Part shown: positions 15,541-24,349 of the stretch, piece after piece
Layout of the letters: every line of letters starts with the position of its first letter
How positions within the stretch are numbered: position 1 is the stretch's first letter
Origin: Microbacterium sp. EST19A
GTDB lineage: Bacteria > Actinomycetota > Actinomycetes > Actinomycetales > Microbacteriaceae
Direction of reading: 5' to 3'
DNA length: 64,000 bases
NCBI RefSeq assembly: GCF_019969685.1
Contig: NZ_JAHXYZ010000001.1
Span: 372,001 to 436,000, forward strand
Notes under the pieces: model-generated
The model's database searches: none
Seen by the model: the letters and a program-made list of their open reading frames with translations, nothing else
What the model was told of the DNA's origin: nothing
Made by a program: the position numbers and the translations under genes

Positions 15541-17103
15541 TCACGCGGCGGCGGTGATCGGGACGCTTCGCGTGGTGCCGCCGCGGAGGCTTCGTGCAGC
15601 ATCGACGAGCGATGCCGAGTAGGGATGCCGGGGGTCGCCGAGCACGTCGTCGACGCTGCCGGTCTCGACGATCCGGCCGTGCCGCAGCACGGCGACGCGG
15701 TGGGCGATGCGACGGACCACGGCGAGATCGTGCGTGATGAACAGGTACGAGACCCCGGTGCGCTCCTGGAGCTCGACGAGCAGGTCGAGCACCTTCGCCT
15801 GCACGCTCACGTCGAGCGCAGAGGTCGGTTCATCGCAGATGACGAGCGGACTGCGGCCGGCGAACGCCCGGGCGATCGCCACGCGCTGCTTCTGCCCACC
15901 GGAGAGCTCGTCGGGGAGCTTGTCGAGAACGTCCGGCGAGAGTCCGGTCGAGAGCGCGAGCTCCTCCGGGTCGGTCTCGCCGTGCAGCAGCTGGATCGAT
16001 CGGGCGAGGGTCTGCCGCACCGTGCGACGCGGGTTCAGTGAGGCGTCGGGGCTCTGGAACACGAACTGCACGGGCACCTTCGACGCGGCATCCGTCGTGT
16101 TCAGGGTCACCGCGCCCTCCGCGCGCGCGAGGCCGGCGATGACCCGCCCGAGCGTCGTCTTGCCGCTGCCCGATTCGCCGACGAGGCCGAGCACCTCGCC
16201 ACGGCCGATGTCGAGGCTCACGTCGTCGAGCGCGAGGGCCGAGCCGTAGCGCTTGGTCACCCTGCGCACCGAGAGCAGCGGCTCGGCGTGCGAGGGCACC
16301 ACAGGTCGTGACGGCGCATCGAGCGGCGGGACGGCATCGACGAGCAGCCGCGAGTAGGCGTGCTGCGGCTTCTCGACCACGTCCTGCGCCTCGCCGTACT
16401 CGACGAGCTCTCCGTGCTCGAGCACGCCGATGCGCTCCGCATGACTCGCGACGAGGGGCAGGTTGTGACTGATCAGCAGGGTCGCGAAGCCGCGTTCGCG
16501 ACGGAGGCGCCCGACGAGCGCGATCACCTCGGCCTCGACACGGCTGTCGAGGCCGGTCGTCGGCTCGTCGAGGATCAGCAGGCGGGGGTCCGCGGCGAGC
16601 GCCATCGCGATCACGACGCGCTGCTGCTGTCCGCCGGAGAGCTCGTGCGGGAAGCGGTGCACGAGCTGCGGCGGATCGGGAAGACCGACGTCGTCGAACG
16701 CGGCCAGGGTCGCCCGACGTGCGGCGGCGGCGCGGAGTCCCTGCAGCCGGTACGTCTCGGCGACCTGACTGCCGACCGTGCGCGTGGGATTCAGCGCCCG
16801 CGCCGGCTCCTGGTACACGAAGCCGATGCGGGTGCGGCGGTAGTCGCGCAGGGCCCGTGTGCCCAGGCTCAGCACGTCGACGCCGTCGACGATCAGGTGG
16901 TCCGCCGAGATCACCGCGCCCGCCGGAAGGAAGCGCGCGAGCGAGAAGGCGATCGTGCTCTTGCCCGAGCCGGACTCGCCGACGAGCCCGAGCGCGCCGT
17001 GGGGTGCCACGTCGAAGTCGACGCGGTCGACCGCGCGCTGCAACTGCCCGTCGACCTCGTAGTCCACGGTCAGGCCCCGCACGCTCACCAGGGGTTCAGT
17101 CAT
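15541..17103 (-). CDS. peptide-type ABC transporter, fused double ATPase (DppD-DppF type)
   Basis: 520 aa with two complete ATPase domains. Domain 1 (about 1-250): Walker A GESGSGKST, signature LSGGQQQR, Walker B LLILDEPT. Domain 2 (about 265-515): GESGSGKTT, LSGGQKQR, LVICDEPTSALD. Both follow the oligopeptide/nickel branch (RRTIGFVYQEP-like and VFQSPDASLNPRRTV). It powers import by the two permeases just upstream. ATG 17103 overlaps the permease stop. It is the last gene of the operon that starts at 21000. Confidence 0.9.
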   Translation of the reverse strand: MTEPLVSVRGLTVDYEVDGQLQRAVDRVDFDVAPHGALGLVGESGSGKSTIAFSLARFLPAGAVISADHLIVDGVDVLSLGTRALRDYRRTRIGFVYQEPARALNPTRTVGSQVAETYRLQGLRAAAARRATLAAFDDVGLPDPPQLVHRFPHELSGGQQQRVVIAMALAADPRLLILDEPTTGLDSRVEAEVIALVGRLRRERGFATLLISHNLPLVASHAERIGVLEHGELVEYGEAQDVVEKPQHAYSRLLVDAVPPLDAPSRPVVPSHAEPLLSVRRVTKRYGSALALDDVSLDIGRGEVLGLVGESGSGKTTLGRVIAGLARAEGAVTLNTTDAASKVPVQFVFQSPDASLNPRRTVRQTLARSIQLLHGETDPEELALSTGLSPDVLDKLPDELSGGQKQRVAIARAFAGRSPLVICDEPTSALDVSVQAKVLDLLVELQERTGVSYLFITHDLAVVRRIAHRVAVLRHGRIVETGSVDDVLGDPRHPYSASLVDAARSLRGGTTRSVPITAAA

Positions 17104-17984
17104 CGTCGGAAGACCTCTCGGAAGTTGTCGGCGATCAGGTTGAGAGACACCACGAGAGAGGCGATCGCCAGGGTGGGGAAGGCGAGCGTCCACCAGGCGG
17201 CCTGCAGGTACGTGCGGTTCTCGTTCACGGCGAGGCCCCAGTCGGGCGACGGCGGCGCCGAGGCGAGGCCGAGGAACGAGAGCGATGACGAGATGAAGAT
17301 CGCGCCGGCGATGCTCAGCGTGGCCTGCACGAGCACCTGCGGCCACACGTTCGGCAGCAGCTCGCGGAAGATCAGCCGTGCGGCGCTCTCGCCCTGGATC
17401 CGCGCGCTCGGCACATACTGCTTGCCCATCTCGACGAGGACGGCGGCCCGCACGATCCGCGCGATGCCGGGGGCGAACAGGATGCCGACGGCGATGATGA
17501 TCGTCAGCGGGCTCCCCCCGAAGGCCCCGACGATCACGAGCAGGAAGATCAGTGTCGGCAGGGTCAGGAAGATGTCGAAGCCGCGCATGAACAGCTGGTC
17601 CACCCAGCCCCGGCGATATCCGGCGATGAGTCCGAGCGTCGAGCCGAGAGCCGTGGCGAGCGCTGCGCCGAACGGTCCGACGAGCAGGGCGGGCTCGGCG
17701 CCGGCGAGCACCCGGGCGAAGACGTCGCGGCCGATGCGGTCGGTGCCGAACCAGTGGGCGGCACTCGGGGCGGAGAGCCGCTGCCCGGTGTCGGCGAAGG
17801 GATCGAGTCCGAGCAGCCGCCAGCCCACGGCGGCGAACACCCAGAAGAGCACGATGACCGCGCTGATCGTGAAGCTCGGTCGGGCGACGAGCACCCGCCA
17901 CCTCCGCAGTCGCGACGAGCGCGTGCGGGGGGAGACGAGGAGCTCGGCGATCTCGGCATCCGGCAGTGCGGCGGTGACGGTCAT
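17100..17984 (-). CDS. peptide-type ABC transporter permease (DppC type)
   Basis: 294 aa. Six membrane helices; N-terminal helix at about 33-55, then the extended outer loop GTDRIGRDVFARVLAGA typical of DppC, and the EAA motif region EMGKQYVPSARIQGESAARLIFRELLPNVW that contacts the ATPase. Forms the channel with the DppB-type partner encoded upstream (1-nt gap). Confidence 0.9.
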   Translation of the reverse strand: MTVTAALPDAEIAELLVSPRTRSSRLRRWRVLVARPSFTISAVIVLFWVFAAVGWRLLGLDPFADTGQRLSAPSAAHWFGTDRIGRDVFARVLAGAEPALLVGPFGAALATALGSTLGLIAGYRRGWVDQLFMRGFDIFLTLPTLIFLLVIVGAFGGSPLTIIIAVGILFAPGIARIVRAAVLVEMGKQYVPSARIQGESAARLIFRELLPNVWPQVLVQATLSIAGAIFISSSLSFLGLASAPPSPDWGLAVNENRTYLQAAWWTLAFPTLAIASLVVSLNLIADNFREVFRR

Positions 17985-17985
17985 G

Positions 17986-19029
17986 TCATTCCCCCTCTTC
18001 GAAACGGACCCGCGGATCGATGAGCACGAGCGCGATGTCGGTCAGGAGCAGCGCGAGCAGCGAGATCACACCCGTCACCATCACGCCGGATTCGAGGAGG
18101 AAGATGTCCTTCTCGACCGTGGCCGAGACCAGCAGCGCGCCGAGGCCCGGATACCCGAAGAGCGTCTCGACGATCGCGCTGCCGCCGAGAAGGCTGCCGA
18201 GGTAGATGCCGAGCAGCGAGACCGTGGGGATCACGGCGTTGCGCGCGACATGGCCGACGGTCAACGGTGCACCGTGAAGCCCCTTGATCACCGCCGTGCG
18301 GTAGTACTGCGAGTCGAGCGTCTCGAGCACGCCAGTGCGCGTCATCCGCGCCAGCACCGACAGGTAGCCGAGGGCGAGCGTGACGGCCGGAAGCACGAGG
18401 GCCCGGGTCACGTCGCCGGGAGCGCCGTCGAGACTGATCGAGGATTGGATCGGGAACCACCCGAGGGTGAGGCTGAAGACGATCAGCAGCAGCACGCCGA
18501 CGACGAACTCCGGCACCGAGGCGAGCGACATGAGCCCGATCGTCAGTGCCCGATCGGTGCGGGAGCCCTCCCGGCGGGCCTGGAGGGCACCGAGCGCGAA
18601 CGCCACCGGCACCAGGACCACGAACGCCACCGCGCCGAGGAACAGCGAGTTGCCGAGGCGCTCGATCACGAGATCGCGCACGGGTGCGCCGTAGATGAGG
18701 CTCGTCCCCCAGTCGCCCGTGACGAAGCCGATCAACCACGAGAAGTAGCGTTCGACGATCGGTCCGGTGAGGCCGTGCGCCTCGTTCCACGCCTGCACCT
18801 GCTCGGCCGTCGCATACTGTCCGAGCGCGTTGCGCCCCGGGTCGCCCGGCACGATCTTGATGAGCCAGAACACCAGCACCGAGACCACGAGCAGCACGAG
18901 CGGCACCTGGAGCAGGCGCTGACCGATCAGGCGCGGCACCTGATTGTGCCGGCCGCGCAGGACCGCCAGCCCTCGTCGCGCGGACGCCTGCACCGAGGCG
19001 TTCGCGTCCGACGAGAAGCTGACGGTCAT
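17986..19029 (-). CDS. peptide-type ABC transporter permease (DppB type)
   Basis: 347 aa. DppB family: RLLQVPLVLLVVSVLVFWL helix, KIVPGDPGRNALGQ, GDWGTSLIYGAPVRDLVIERLGNSL, and the EAA-like loop SVLARMTRTGVLETLDSQYYRTA. ATG 19029 has GGGAAG upstream; GTG 19038, which overlaps the stop of the binding-protein gene, is an alternative that adds three residues. Works with the adjacent permease and ATPase. Confidence 0.9.
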   Translation of the reverse strand: MTVSFSSDANASVQASARRGLAVLRGRHNQVPRLIGQRLLQVPLVLLVVSVLVFWLIKIVPGDPGRNALGQYATAEQVQAWNEAHGLTGPIVERYFSWLIGFVTGDWGTSLIYGAPVRDLVIERLGNSLFLGAVAFVVLVPVAFALGALQARREGSRTDRALTIGLMSLASVPEFVVGVLLLIVFSLTLGWFPIQSSISLDGAPGDVTRALVLPAVTLALGYLSVLARMTRTGVLETLDSQYYRTAVIKGLHGAPLTVGHVARNAVIPTVSLLGIYLGSLLGGSAIVETLFGYPGLGALLVSATVEKDIFLLESGVMVTGVISLLALLLTDIALVLIDPRVRFEEGE

Positions 19030-19034
19030 GGCTG

Positions 19035-20591
19035 TCACTTCCCTTCGACGGAGATGCCGGCGAAGTTGTAGCCGGACCAGAAGTCCAGCGGCGCGATGAA
19101 CTCGCCCTGCACGCGCTTGCTCTGCAGGACTTCCGATCGCGCCAGGGCGGGGATGATGGTCGGCACGTCCGCCCACTCGATCTGCGAGATCTCGGTGAGC
19201 AGTCCTTCGCGCTCGGCCTCGTCGGTCGTGGCGTCGAAGTCGCCGACGAGCCGGGCGAGTTCGGGATTGGCGTAGTGCGCCGCGTTCCAGGCCGCACCGT
19301 CGGCGTAGAACAGGCCGTAGTACTGCGACGGCACGCGCTTGCCCCAGCTGGTCACGGTGAGCGGCGCGTTGAGCCACGGCGAGTCCGCGCCCTCCGCGTA
19401 GTACTGCTCGTCGGAGAGCACCTCGAGTTCGACGTCGAAGCCGTCGACGGCGTTGAGCTGCTGCTGGAGCACCTCGCCGAACAGCTGGAACGACGTGGTG
19501 ATCGTGAACGACACCGTGCGACCGTCGAGCAGCTCGGCGACCTTGTCGAGGTCCTGTTCGCGCTGCGGGATGCCTTCGGGCTGCGGCAGGTAGTCCGGCA
19601 GCACCGGGTAGTCGTTGCCGACAGCGGCCGTGCCTCCGTAGACGTTGTCGACGATGCCCTGACGGTCGACCGCCCACGCCAGCGCCTCGCGGATCGTGGG
19701 GTCGTCGAACGGAGCCTCCGTGACGTTGAGGTGGATGCCGTAGAAGTAGCTGTAGCCGCTCGAGAGCGTGTCGTAGTCGTCGACGTCCACCGTGGCGAGC
19801 ACGTCGGGCGTGATCGAGATGCGGTCGATGTCGCCGGCCTGGAACGCGAGCACCGACGCCTGCGGATCCTTGTAGATCTTCAGCTCCACGCCGTCGAGCT
19901 CGATCTCGTCGGCGTTCCAGTAGTCCGGGTTCTTCGCGAACGTGATGCTCTGGCCGACCTTGTAGTCCTCGAGCAGGAACTGCCCCGCACCGACGGGCTC
20001 GTCGAGCCAGGTGCCGGGCTCGTAGTCGGCGGGAAGGATGCCGGTGTTGTTGCCGGCCAGGAGCCGCGGGAAGTCCGAGAACGGCCGCGCGAGCGTGAAG
20101 GCGACGTCGCCGTCGCCGGCATCCGCCACCGAGGCGAGGATGCCGGTGAACGCGCTCTTCGCCGGGGAGACGCTGTCCTCCCCGATGATCGCGTCGAACG
20201 TCGCCACGACGTCGGCGGCTGTCACCGGGGTGCCGTCGTTGAAGACCGCGCCGTCACGGAGGGTGAACGTCCAGGTCAGCCCGTCCTCGGATGCCGACCA
20301 TTCGGTCGCGAGACGGGGCAGCGCTTCCCCGTCGGCGGTGAAGCTCACGAGCTGCTCGGTGACGAGGCCCGCGATCAGCTGGGCGTCGCTGTCGGCGACG
20401 GTGAGCGGATCGATCTCGGCGCCGGGCTCGGTGATCCCGATGCGGTAGACGGCGTCGCCCGACCCTTCGGCGTCGTCACCGGAGGCCGTGCTGGTCGCGC
20501 ATCCCGTGAGCGCCAGCAGCGTCGCGCTGACGGCGGCGACCGCGACGAGCGTTCGCCGTCGGCGAGAGGGGTGAGAGGTGAGAAGGGTCAT
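19035..20591 (-). CDS. peptide-type ABC transporter substrate-binding lipoprotein
   Basis: 518 aa. Signal peptide with lipobox LTGC near residue 27, so it is an extracytoplasmic lipoprotein. Family SBP_bac_5: LATEWSASEDGLTWTFTLRDGAVFNDGTPVTAADV, RPFSDFPRLLAGNNTGILP, IREALAWAVDRQGIV. This family binds peptides, nickel complexes, opines or small organic acids. The location between DUF427 genes and the monooxygenase-metY block suggests a sulfur-containing substrate, an inference from context only. Confidence 0.9.
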   Translation of the reverse strand: MTLLTSHPSRRRRTLVAVAAVSATLLALTGCATSTASGDDAEGSGDAVYRIGITEPGAEIDPLTVADSDAQLIAGLVTEQLVSFTADGEALPRLATEWSASEDGLTWTFTLRDGAVFNDGTPVTAADVVATFDAIIGEDSVSPAKSAFTGILASVADAGDGDVAFTLARPFSDFPRLLAGNNTGILPADYEPGTWLDEPVGAGQFLLEDYKVGQSITFAKNPDYWNADEIELDGVELKIYKDPQASVLAFQAGDIDRISITPDVLATVDVDDYDTLSSGYSYFYGIHLNVTEAPFDDPTIREALAWAVDRQGIVDNVYGGTAAVGNDYPVLPDYLPQPEGIPQREQDLDKVAELLDGRTVSFTITTSFQLFGEVLQQQLNAVDGFDVELEVLSDEQYYAEGADSPWLNAPLTVTSWGKRVPSQYYGLFYADGAAWNAAHYANPELARLVGDFDATTDEAEREGLLTEISQIEWADVPTIIPALARSEVLQSKRVQGEFIAPLDFWSGYNFAGISVEGK

Positions 20592-20625
20592 GTGCGGTGT
20601 CCTCGGGTCAGGGTGCGATGTTGCG

Positions 20626-21000
20626 TCAGTGCGGCAGGAGCTCGTCGGCGTCCACCCGGACGCGCTCGGAGTAGAAGGCGACGTACCCGGCGATCGACTG
20701 CAGGTAGTCGAACGGGTTCGGGTAGGACCAGGCGACATCGGTGGCCGTGTCGGTCGTGAGCGCCCAGTAGTCGTCGGCGTCGCCCTTGACGGGGCAATGC
20801 GTGCGCGATTCCGTCGTCTGCAGGAGCGACCAGTCGACGTCGTCGCGGGGCAGGTAGTAGCGGTCGGCGTGGTTCGTCTCGTGCAGCACGACGGCGCGCA
20901 CGGAGTCGGCGATGATCTGGTCACCGGCGGTCACGCGCACGCGGTGGGCGGCGGGTTCGGTGGTGACGCTGTGCGTGCTCTCTGCGGTGGTCTGAGACAT
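20626..21000 (-). CDS. single-domain DUF427 protein
   Basis: 124 aa. Same layout as the DUF427 protein at 13674-14063: VRAVVLHETNHADRYYLPRDDVD, HCPVKGDADDYW, AWSYPNPFDYLQSIAGYVAFYSERV. ATG 21000 has AGAGGAGCCCCC upstream. It heads the ABC transporter operon, 34 bases before the binding-protein gene. A TTATAT box on the minus strand (21033-21038) could be its -10. Confidence 0.85.
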   Translation of the reverse strand: MSQTTAESTHSVTTEPAAHRVRVTAGDQIIADSVRAVVLHETNHADRYYLPRDDVDWSLLQTTESRTHCPVKGDADDYWALTTDTATDVAWSYPNPFDYLQSIAGYVAFYSERVRVDADELLPH

Positions 21001-21197
21001 GGGGGCTCCTCTGCGGGCTCGGGTGTCTGCCCATATAAGCGCCCCCTCCGCGGGACGCGAAGGGACGTTCCGCACCATGACGACACATGTCGCCGCGTGT
21101 CGCCATGTACCATCGCGAGGCGCGCGTCAAGTCCCTACGTCGACCGCGAATGCCCCGGCAGGATGGCGTTCATCGCCTCGATCGGAGCCCCGAAACA

Positions 21198-22241
21198 ATG
21201 ACCGTCACTGCGCTCGTCACCGACACCGCCGTCCCCTTCGCCGCTCGTGGCCCGCTCAGCGACGCGGTGCTCCGCGGTCTCACCGGCGCCGGCGGCGACC
21301 CGGATCACGCAGCCCTCGCTCTCGGAGCCGTCGCCGAGACCGTCGACGTCATCCGCGACGACGACATCCAGCTCGCGTTGTTCCTGCTCTACTCCTCCGC
21401 CTACGGATCCCTCCCCGCGCTGGATCCCGGACTCGAGTGGGATCCGCATCTGCTCACGACCCGCCGCATCCTCGAGGACGCGTTCGAGCGGGCCGTGCGC
21501 GAGAACGTTCCGATGCCCGAGCTTCCCGAACCGACGATGGATGCCGTCGGCCGAGCCCTCTTCGCCCTCGCCGCCGCCGACACGGGCCCCAGCCTGTCGC
21601 GCTACTTCGCGAAGAAGGCGACCAGGGAGCAGGCCGAGGAGATGCTCGTCCAGCGCTCGGTGTACACGTTGCGCGAGGCGGACCCGCACTCCTGGGCGAT
21701 CCCGCGCCTGACCGGGCGGCCGAAGGCGGCGCTCGTCGAGATCCAGGCCGACGAGTACGGCGGGGGCCGCCCGCAGCGCGTGCACGCCGTGCTCTTCGCG
21801 AATGCGATGCGCGCCGCCGGCCTCGATGCCACGTACGGCACCTACATCGACGACGTTCCGGCACTCACGCTCGCGTCGTTCAACATGATGTCGATGTTCG
21901 GGCTCAACCGCCGGCTGCTCGGGGCCATCGTCGGCCACCTCGCCGCGTTCGAGATGACCTCGTCGATCCCCTGCAAGCTGTACGCCGACGGGCTGCGCCG
22001 CCTCGAGTTCGATCAGGATGTCGTGGAGTACTTCGACGAGCACATCGAGGCGGATGCCGTGCACGAGCAGATCGCCGCCCGCGATCTCGCCGGAGGTCTC
22101 GCCGAAGACCGACCCGACCTGCTCGCCGACATCATGTTCGGCGCTGCCGCCTGTCTCACGGTCGACGGCTGGTCGGGCGCGCACATGCTGGACGCGTGGG
22201 CGGCCGGCGAGTCTTCGCTCCGGGCATCGGCGGGATCGTGA
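21198..22241 (+). CDS. iron-containing redox enzyme, haem-oxygenase-like fold
   Basis: 347 aa. Matches the iron-containing redox enzyme family (haem-oxygenase-like diiron oxidases). Conserved pieces are AAETVDVI-type first helix (AVAETVDVIRDDDIQLALFLLY), READPHSWAIPRLTG, the metal-binding helix ALVEIQADEYGGGRPQRVH, and FEMTSSIPCKLYADGLRRL. Such enzymes use a dinuclear metal site for oxidative cleavage of amino- or fatty-acid-like substrates. ATG 21198 was chosen at the point where family similarity begins; the frame stays open upstream to 21087. Its stop overlaps the CDGSH gene, a pairing seen often in actinobacteria. Confidence 0.8.
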   Translation: MTVTALVTDTAVPFAARGPLSDAVLRGLTGAGGDPDHAALALGAVAETVDVIRDDDIQLALFLLYSSAYGSLPALDPGLEWDPHLLTTRRILEDAFERAVRENVPMPELPEPTMDAVGRALFALAAADTGPSLSRYFAKKATREQAEEMLVQRSVYTLREADPHSWAIPRLTGRPKAALVEIQADEYGGGRPQRVHAVLFANAMRAAGLDATYGTYIDDVPALTLASFNMMSMFGLNRRLLGAIVGHLAAFEMTSSIPCKLYADGLRRLEFDQDVVEYFDEHIEADAVHEQIAARDLAGGLAEDRPDLLADIMFGAAACLTVDGWSGAHMLDAWAAGESSLRASAGS

Positions 22242-22444
22242 GCGCCGCACCGGAGCCGACGACCATCACCCCGTACCCCGACGGGCCGCTGCTGGTGCGC
22301 GGCGAGATCGAGCTGCGCACGCCGGACGGCGAGACGATCGTCCCGCAGCGCCGCACCGTGGCACTGTGCCGGTGCGGTGTCTCGGCCATCAAGCCGTTCT
22401 GCGACGGCACCCATAAGGCCGCGGGGTTCCGCACCGACGACTGA
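22238..22444 (+). CDS. CDGSH iron-sulfur domain protein
   Basis: 68 aa. The [2Fe-2S] binding pattern C-x-C-x2-S-x3-P-x-C-D-G-T-H is complete, with ligands Cys44, Cys46, Cys55 and His59. The rest is a short beta-rich N-terminal domain. CDGSH proteins carry out electron transfer or cluster donation. GTG 22238 overlaps the stop of the haem-oxygenase-like enzyme, so it is very probably its dedicated electron or cluster partner. Confidence 0.9.
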   Translation: MSAAPEPTTITPYPDGPLLVRGEIELRTPDGETIVPQRRTVALCRCGVSAIKPFCDGTHKAAGFRTDD

Positions 22445-22450
22445 CACGTC

Positions 22451-22494
22451 TTGCAGGATATTTCTGGTGTAGCTATCGTTAGAGAAATTCTTTC
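22451..22494 (+). promoter_or_regulatory. promoter with GAAATTTC-type operators
   Basis: TTGCAG (22451-22456), 17-bp spacer, TATCGT (22474-22479). The spacer contains ATATTTC and the predicted start site is covered by GAAATTCTTTC (22484-22494). The placement fits repression by the RpiR-family regulator encoded at 30247-31149; that link is inferred from shared motifs. Confidence 0.6.
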
Positions 22495-22506
22495 GAAGGA
22501 GCTGCG

Positions 22507-23358
22507 ATGACGCCTGCCCGATTCCCGTTGGATCCCCTTTTCCCCGCGCCGGCGGGCCAGGAGGACGCGGTCGTCCTCTGGTGGCTCGGCCAGGCCGGCT
22601 TCGCCATCCGCGCGGGAGACGAGCTCCTGTTCGTCGATCCGTACCTGAGCGACGTCCTCGCGGACAAGTACCGCGGCCGGCTGTTCCCGCACCGCCGCCT
22701 GCACCCGAGCCCCGTCAATCCGTCCGACGTCACCGGGCTCTCGCTCGTGCTGTGCACGCACGGACATACCGACCACATGGACCTCGGGTCGATCCCCTAC
22801 CTGCAGAGCTCGAGCGACCCCCTGTTCGTGGTCCCACGATCGGAGGCCGTGAAGGGCGTCGCCCGCGGCATCCCGGCGCCGCGTCTGCTCGGCCTGGATG
22901 CCGGTGAGACCTTCCGCAGCCGCGGCGGCATCTCGGTGACGGCCGTGCCCGCCGCCCACGAGGAGCTGACGACCGATGAGCACGCGCAGAACCTCTTCCT
23001 CGGATTCGTCATCGAGATCGGATCGGTCCGGATCTACCACTCCGGCGACTGCGCGCCGTACCCCGGCCAGGCCGACATCGTCCGCGCCCTCGGCGTCGAC
23101 ATCGCTCTGCTGCCCGTCAACGGTCGGGACCCGCATCGTCGCGACCACGGCGTGCCGGGCAACTTCACCCTGGAGGAGGCGGTGGCGCTCTGCCGCGACG
23201 CGGACATCCCCGCGCTCGTCTGCCACCACTGGGGGCTGTTCGAGTTCAACTCCGCCGACCCGGCAGACCTCGAGAGGCGCCTGGCCGACGTGGACGACAT
23301 CGCGTGGCGGATCCCCGAGCTCGGCGTGCCGTTCACGGCGGCGGAGGTCTCCGCATGA
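22507..23358 (+). CDS. UlaG-like metallo-beta-lactamase-fold hydrolase
   Basis: 283 aa. Metal motif H-x-H-x-D-H in LCTHGHTDHMD, further ligands in VPAAHEE and YHSGDCAPY, and CHHWGLFEFN near the end, which is the pattern of the UlaG (L-ascorbate-6-phosphate lactonase) branch. It would hydrolyse a lactone or phosphoester of a sugar acid in the cytosol. GAAGGAG precedes ATG 22507. First gene of a two-gene operon under a GAAATTTC-type promoter. The exact substrate is unknown. Confidence 0.82.
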   Translation: MTPARFPLDPLFPAPAGQEDAVVLWWLGQAGFAIRAGDELLFVDPYLSDVLADKYRGRLFPHRRLHPSPVNPSDVTGLSLVLCTHGHTDHMDLGSIPYLQSSSDPLFVVPRSEAVKGVARGIPAPRLLGLDAGETFRSRGGISVTAVPAAHEELTTDEHAQNLFLGFVIEIGSVRIYHSGDCAPYPGQADIVRALGVDIALLPVNGRDPHRRDHGVPGNFTLEEAVALCRDADIPALVCHHWGLFEFNSADPADLERRLADVDDIAWRIPELGVPFTAAEVSA

Positions 23359-24281
23359 CCTCGACGTTCTGGTTCTTCGGGGTCTCGACGGCGGAGTCCG
23401 CGATGCAGCGGATCTATCCGCGGTGGATGGACGAGCTCGGCATCGACTCCCGCCTCGTCGGTGTGGACTTTCCGCTCGACGCCCCTGCCGCCGCGTACCG
23501 GTCCGCGGTCGAACGGGTGATCGATGAGCCCGGCTCGATCGGCGGCCTCATCACGACGCACAAGCTCAACGTGCTCGCCGCAGCGGGCGACCTCTTCGCC
23601 GACCTCGATGATTCGGCGCGCCTGCTCCACGAGGTGAGCTGCCTGGCGGTCCGCGACGGCGTGCTGCACGGCGCGGCCCTCGACGACCGCACCAGCCGCC
23701 TCGCACTGGAGTCCCTCATCCCCGACGGGCACTGGGAGCGCGGCGGGGAGCTGCTCCTGCTGGGCGCCGGGGGCGCGTCGATAGCGACGACCCTGGGCCT
23801 GCACCGAGCGGCGTCCGAGGGACGCCGGATTCCTGCGCGCATCCACGTGACCGCGCGGTCCCCGCAGCGCCTCGAGGAGATGCGCGCACTGCACGAGGAG
23901 ATCGGCTTCCCGATCCCCGTCGTCGCGCACGTCACGGACGATGCTCGCGAGGCCGACGCCGTCGTCGCCGGGCTGCCGCCGGCATCCGTCCTCGTCAACG
24001 CGACCGGCATGGGCAAGGACCGTCCGGGCTCGCCGCTCACCGACGACGTCGAGTACCCGCTCGGCTCGATCATCTGGGACATGAACTACCGCGGACCCCG
24101 CCTGTTCCTCACGCAGGCCGAAGCACGGCGGGCGGAGCGCGAGCTCACTGTCGAGGACGGCTGGGACTACTTCGTGTACTCGTGGACGTCGGTCGTCGCG
24201 GAGGTGCACGGGATCGACATCCCGGCCCGCGGCGAGCTCTTCACCCGCCTGTCCGACATCGCCCGCTCGGCGATCGCCTGA
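23355..24281 (+). CDS. shikimate-dehydrogenase-like (AroE family) oxidoreductase
   Basis: 308 aa. The AroE plan is visible: N-terminal substrate domain with IGGLITTHKLNVL, where the catalytic Lys is kept but the AroE consensus G-x-N-V-T-x-P is altered; HGAALDDRTS in place of the NTD motif; the nucleotide-binding loop LLLGAGGASIATTL; and VLVNATGMGKDR. It is probably an NAD(P)-dependent dehydrogenase acting on a polyol or sugar-acid relative of shikimate. Overlaps the UlaG-like gene by 4 bp. This is unlikely to be the biosynthetic AroE because of the altered substrate loop and the sugar-catabolic context. Confidence 0.75.
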   Translation: MTSTFWFFGVSTAESAMQRIYPRWMDELGIDSRLVGVDFPLDAPAAAYRSAVERVIDEPGSIGGLITTHKLNVLAAAGDLFADLDDSARLLHEVSCLAVRDGVLHGAALDDRTSRLALESLIPDGHWERGGELLLLGAGGASIATTLGLHRAASEGRRIPARIHVTARSPQRLEEMRALHEEIGFPIPVVAHVTDDAREADAVVAGLPPASVLVNATGMGKDRPGSPLTDDVEYPLGSIIWDMNYRGPRLFLTQAEARRAERELTVEDGWDYFVYSWTSVVAEVHGIDIPARGELFTRLSDIARSAIA

Positions 24282-24301
24282 TCCCGCAACGGGCGGCAAC
24301 C

Positions 24302-24342
24302 GACGAGGAGAGCGGCGGGGGATCCCCGCCGCTCTCCTCGTC
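24302..24342. terminator. strong bidirectional hairpin terminator
   Basis: A perfect 19-bp stem (24302-24320 with 24324-24342) with a 3-base loop lies between the convergent AroE-like and HAD genes, 20 bases after one stop and 8 before the other. Confidence 0.88.
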
Positions 24343-24349
24343 TGGGCTG

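Noticed and set aside
16360..19071. Very long open frame on the plus strand opposite the peptide ABC transporter genes
   Set aside because: It is an antisense shadow: the minus strand carries complete ATPase and permease motifs with tight overlaps, while the plus-strand translation is Arg/Glu/Gly-rich without any family signature. The same holds for long plus-strand frames at 33012-35585 and 49701-52292.
23355..24281. Calling the AroE-like gene the biosynthetic aroE
   Set aside because: The substrate-binding loop departs from the AroE consensus, and it is coupled to an UlaG-like gene under a sugar-regulon promoter.
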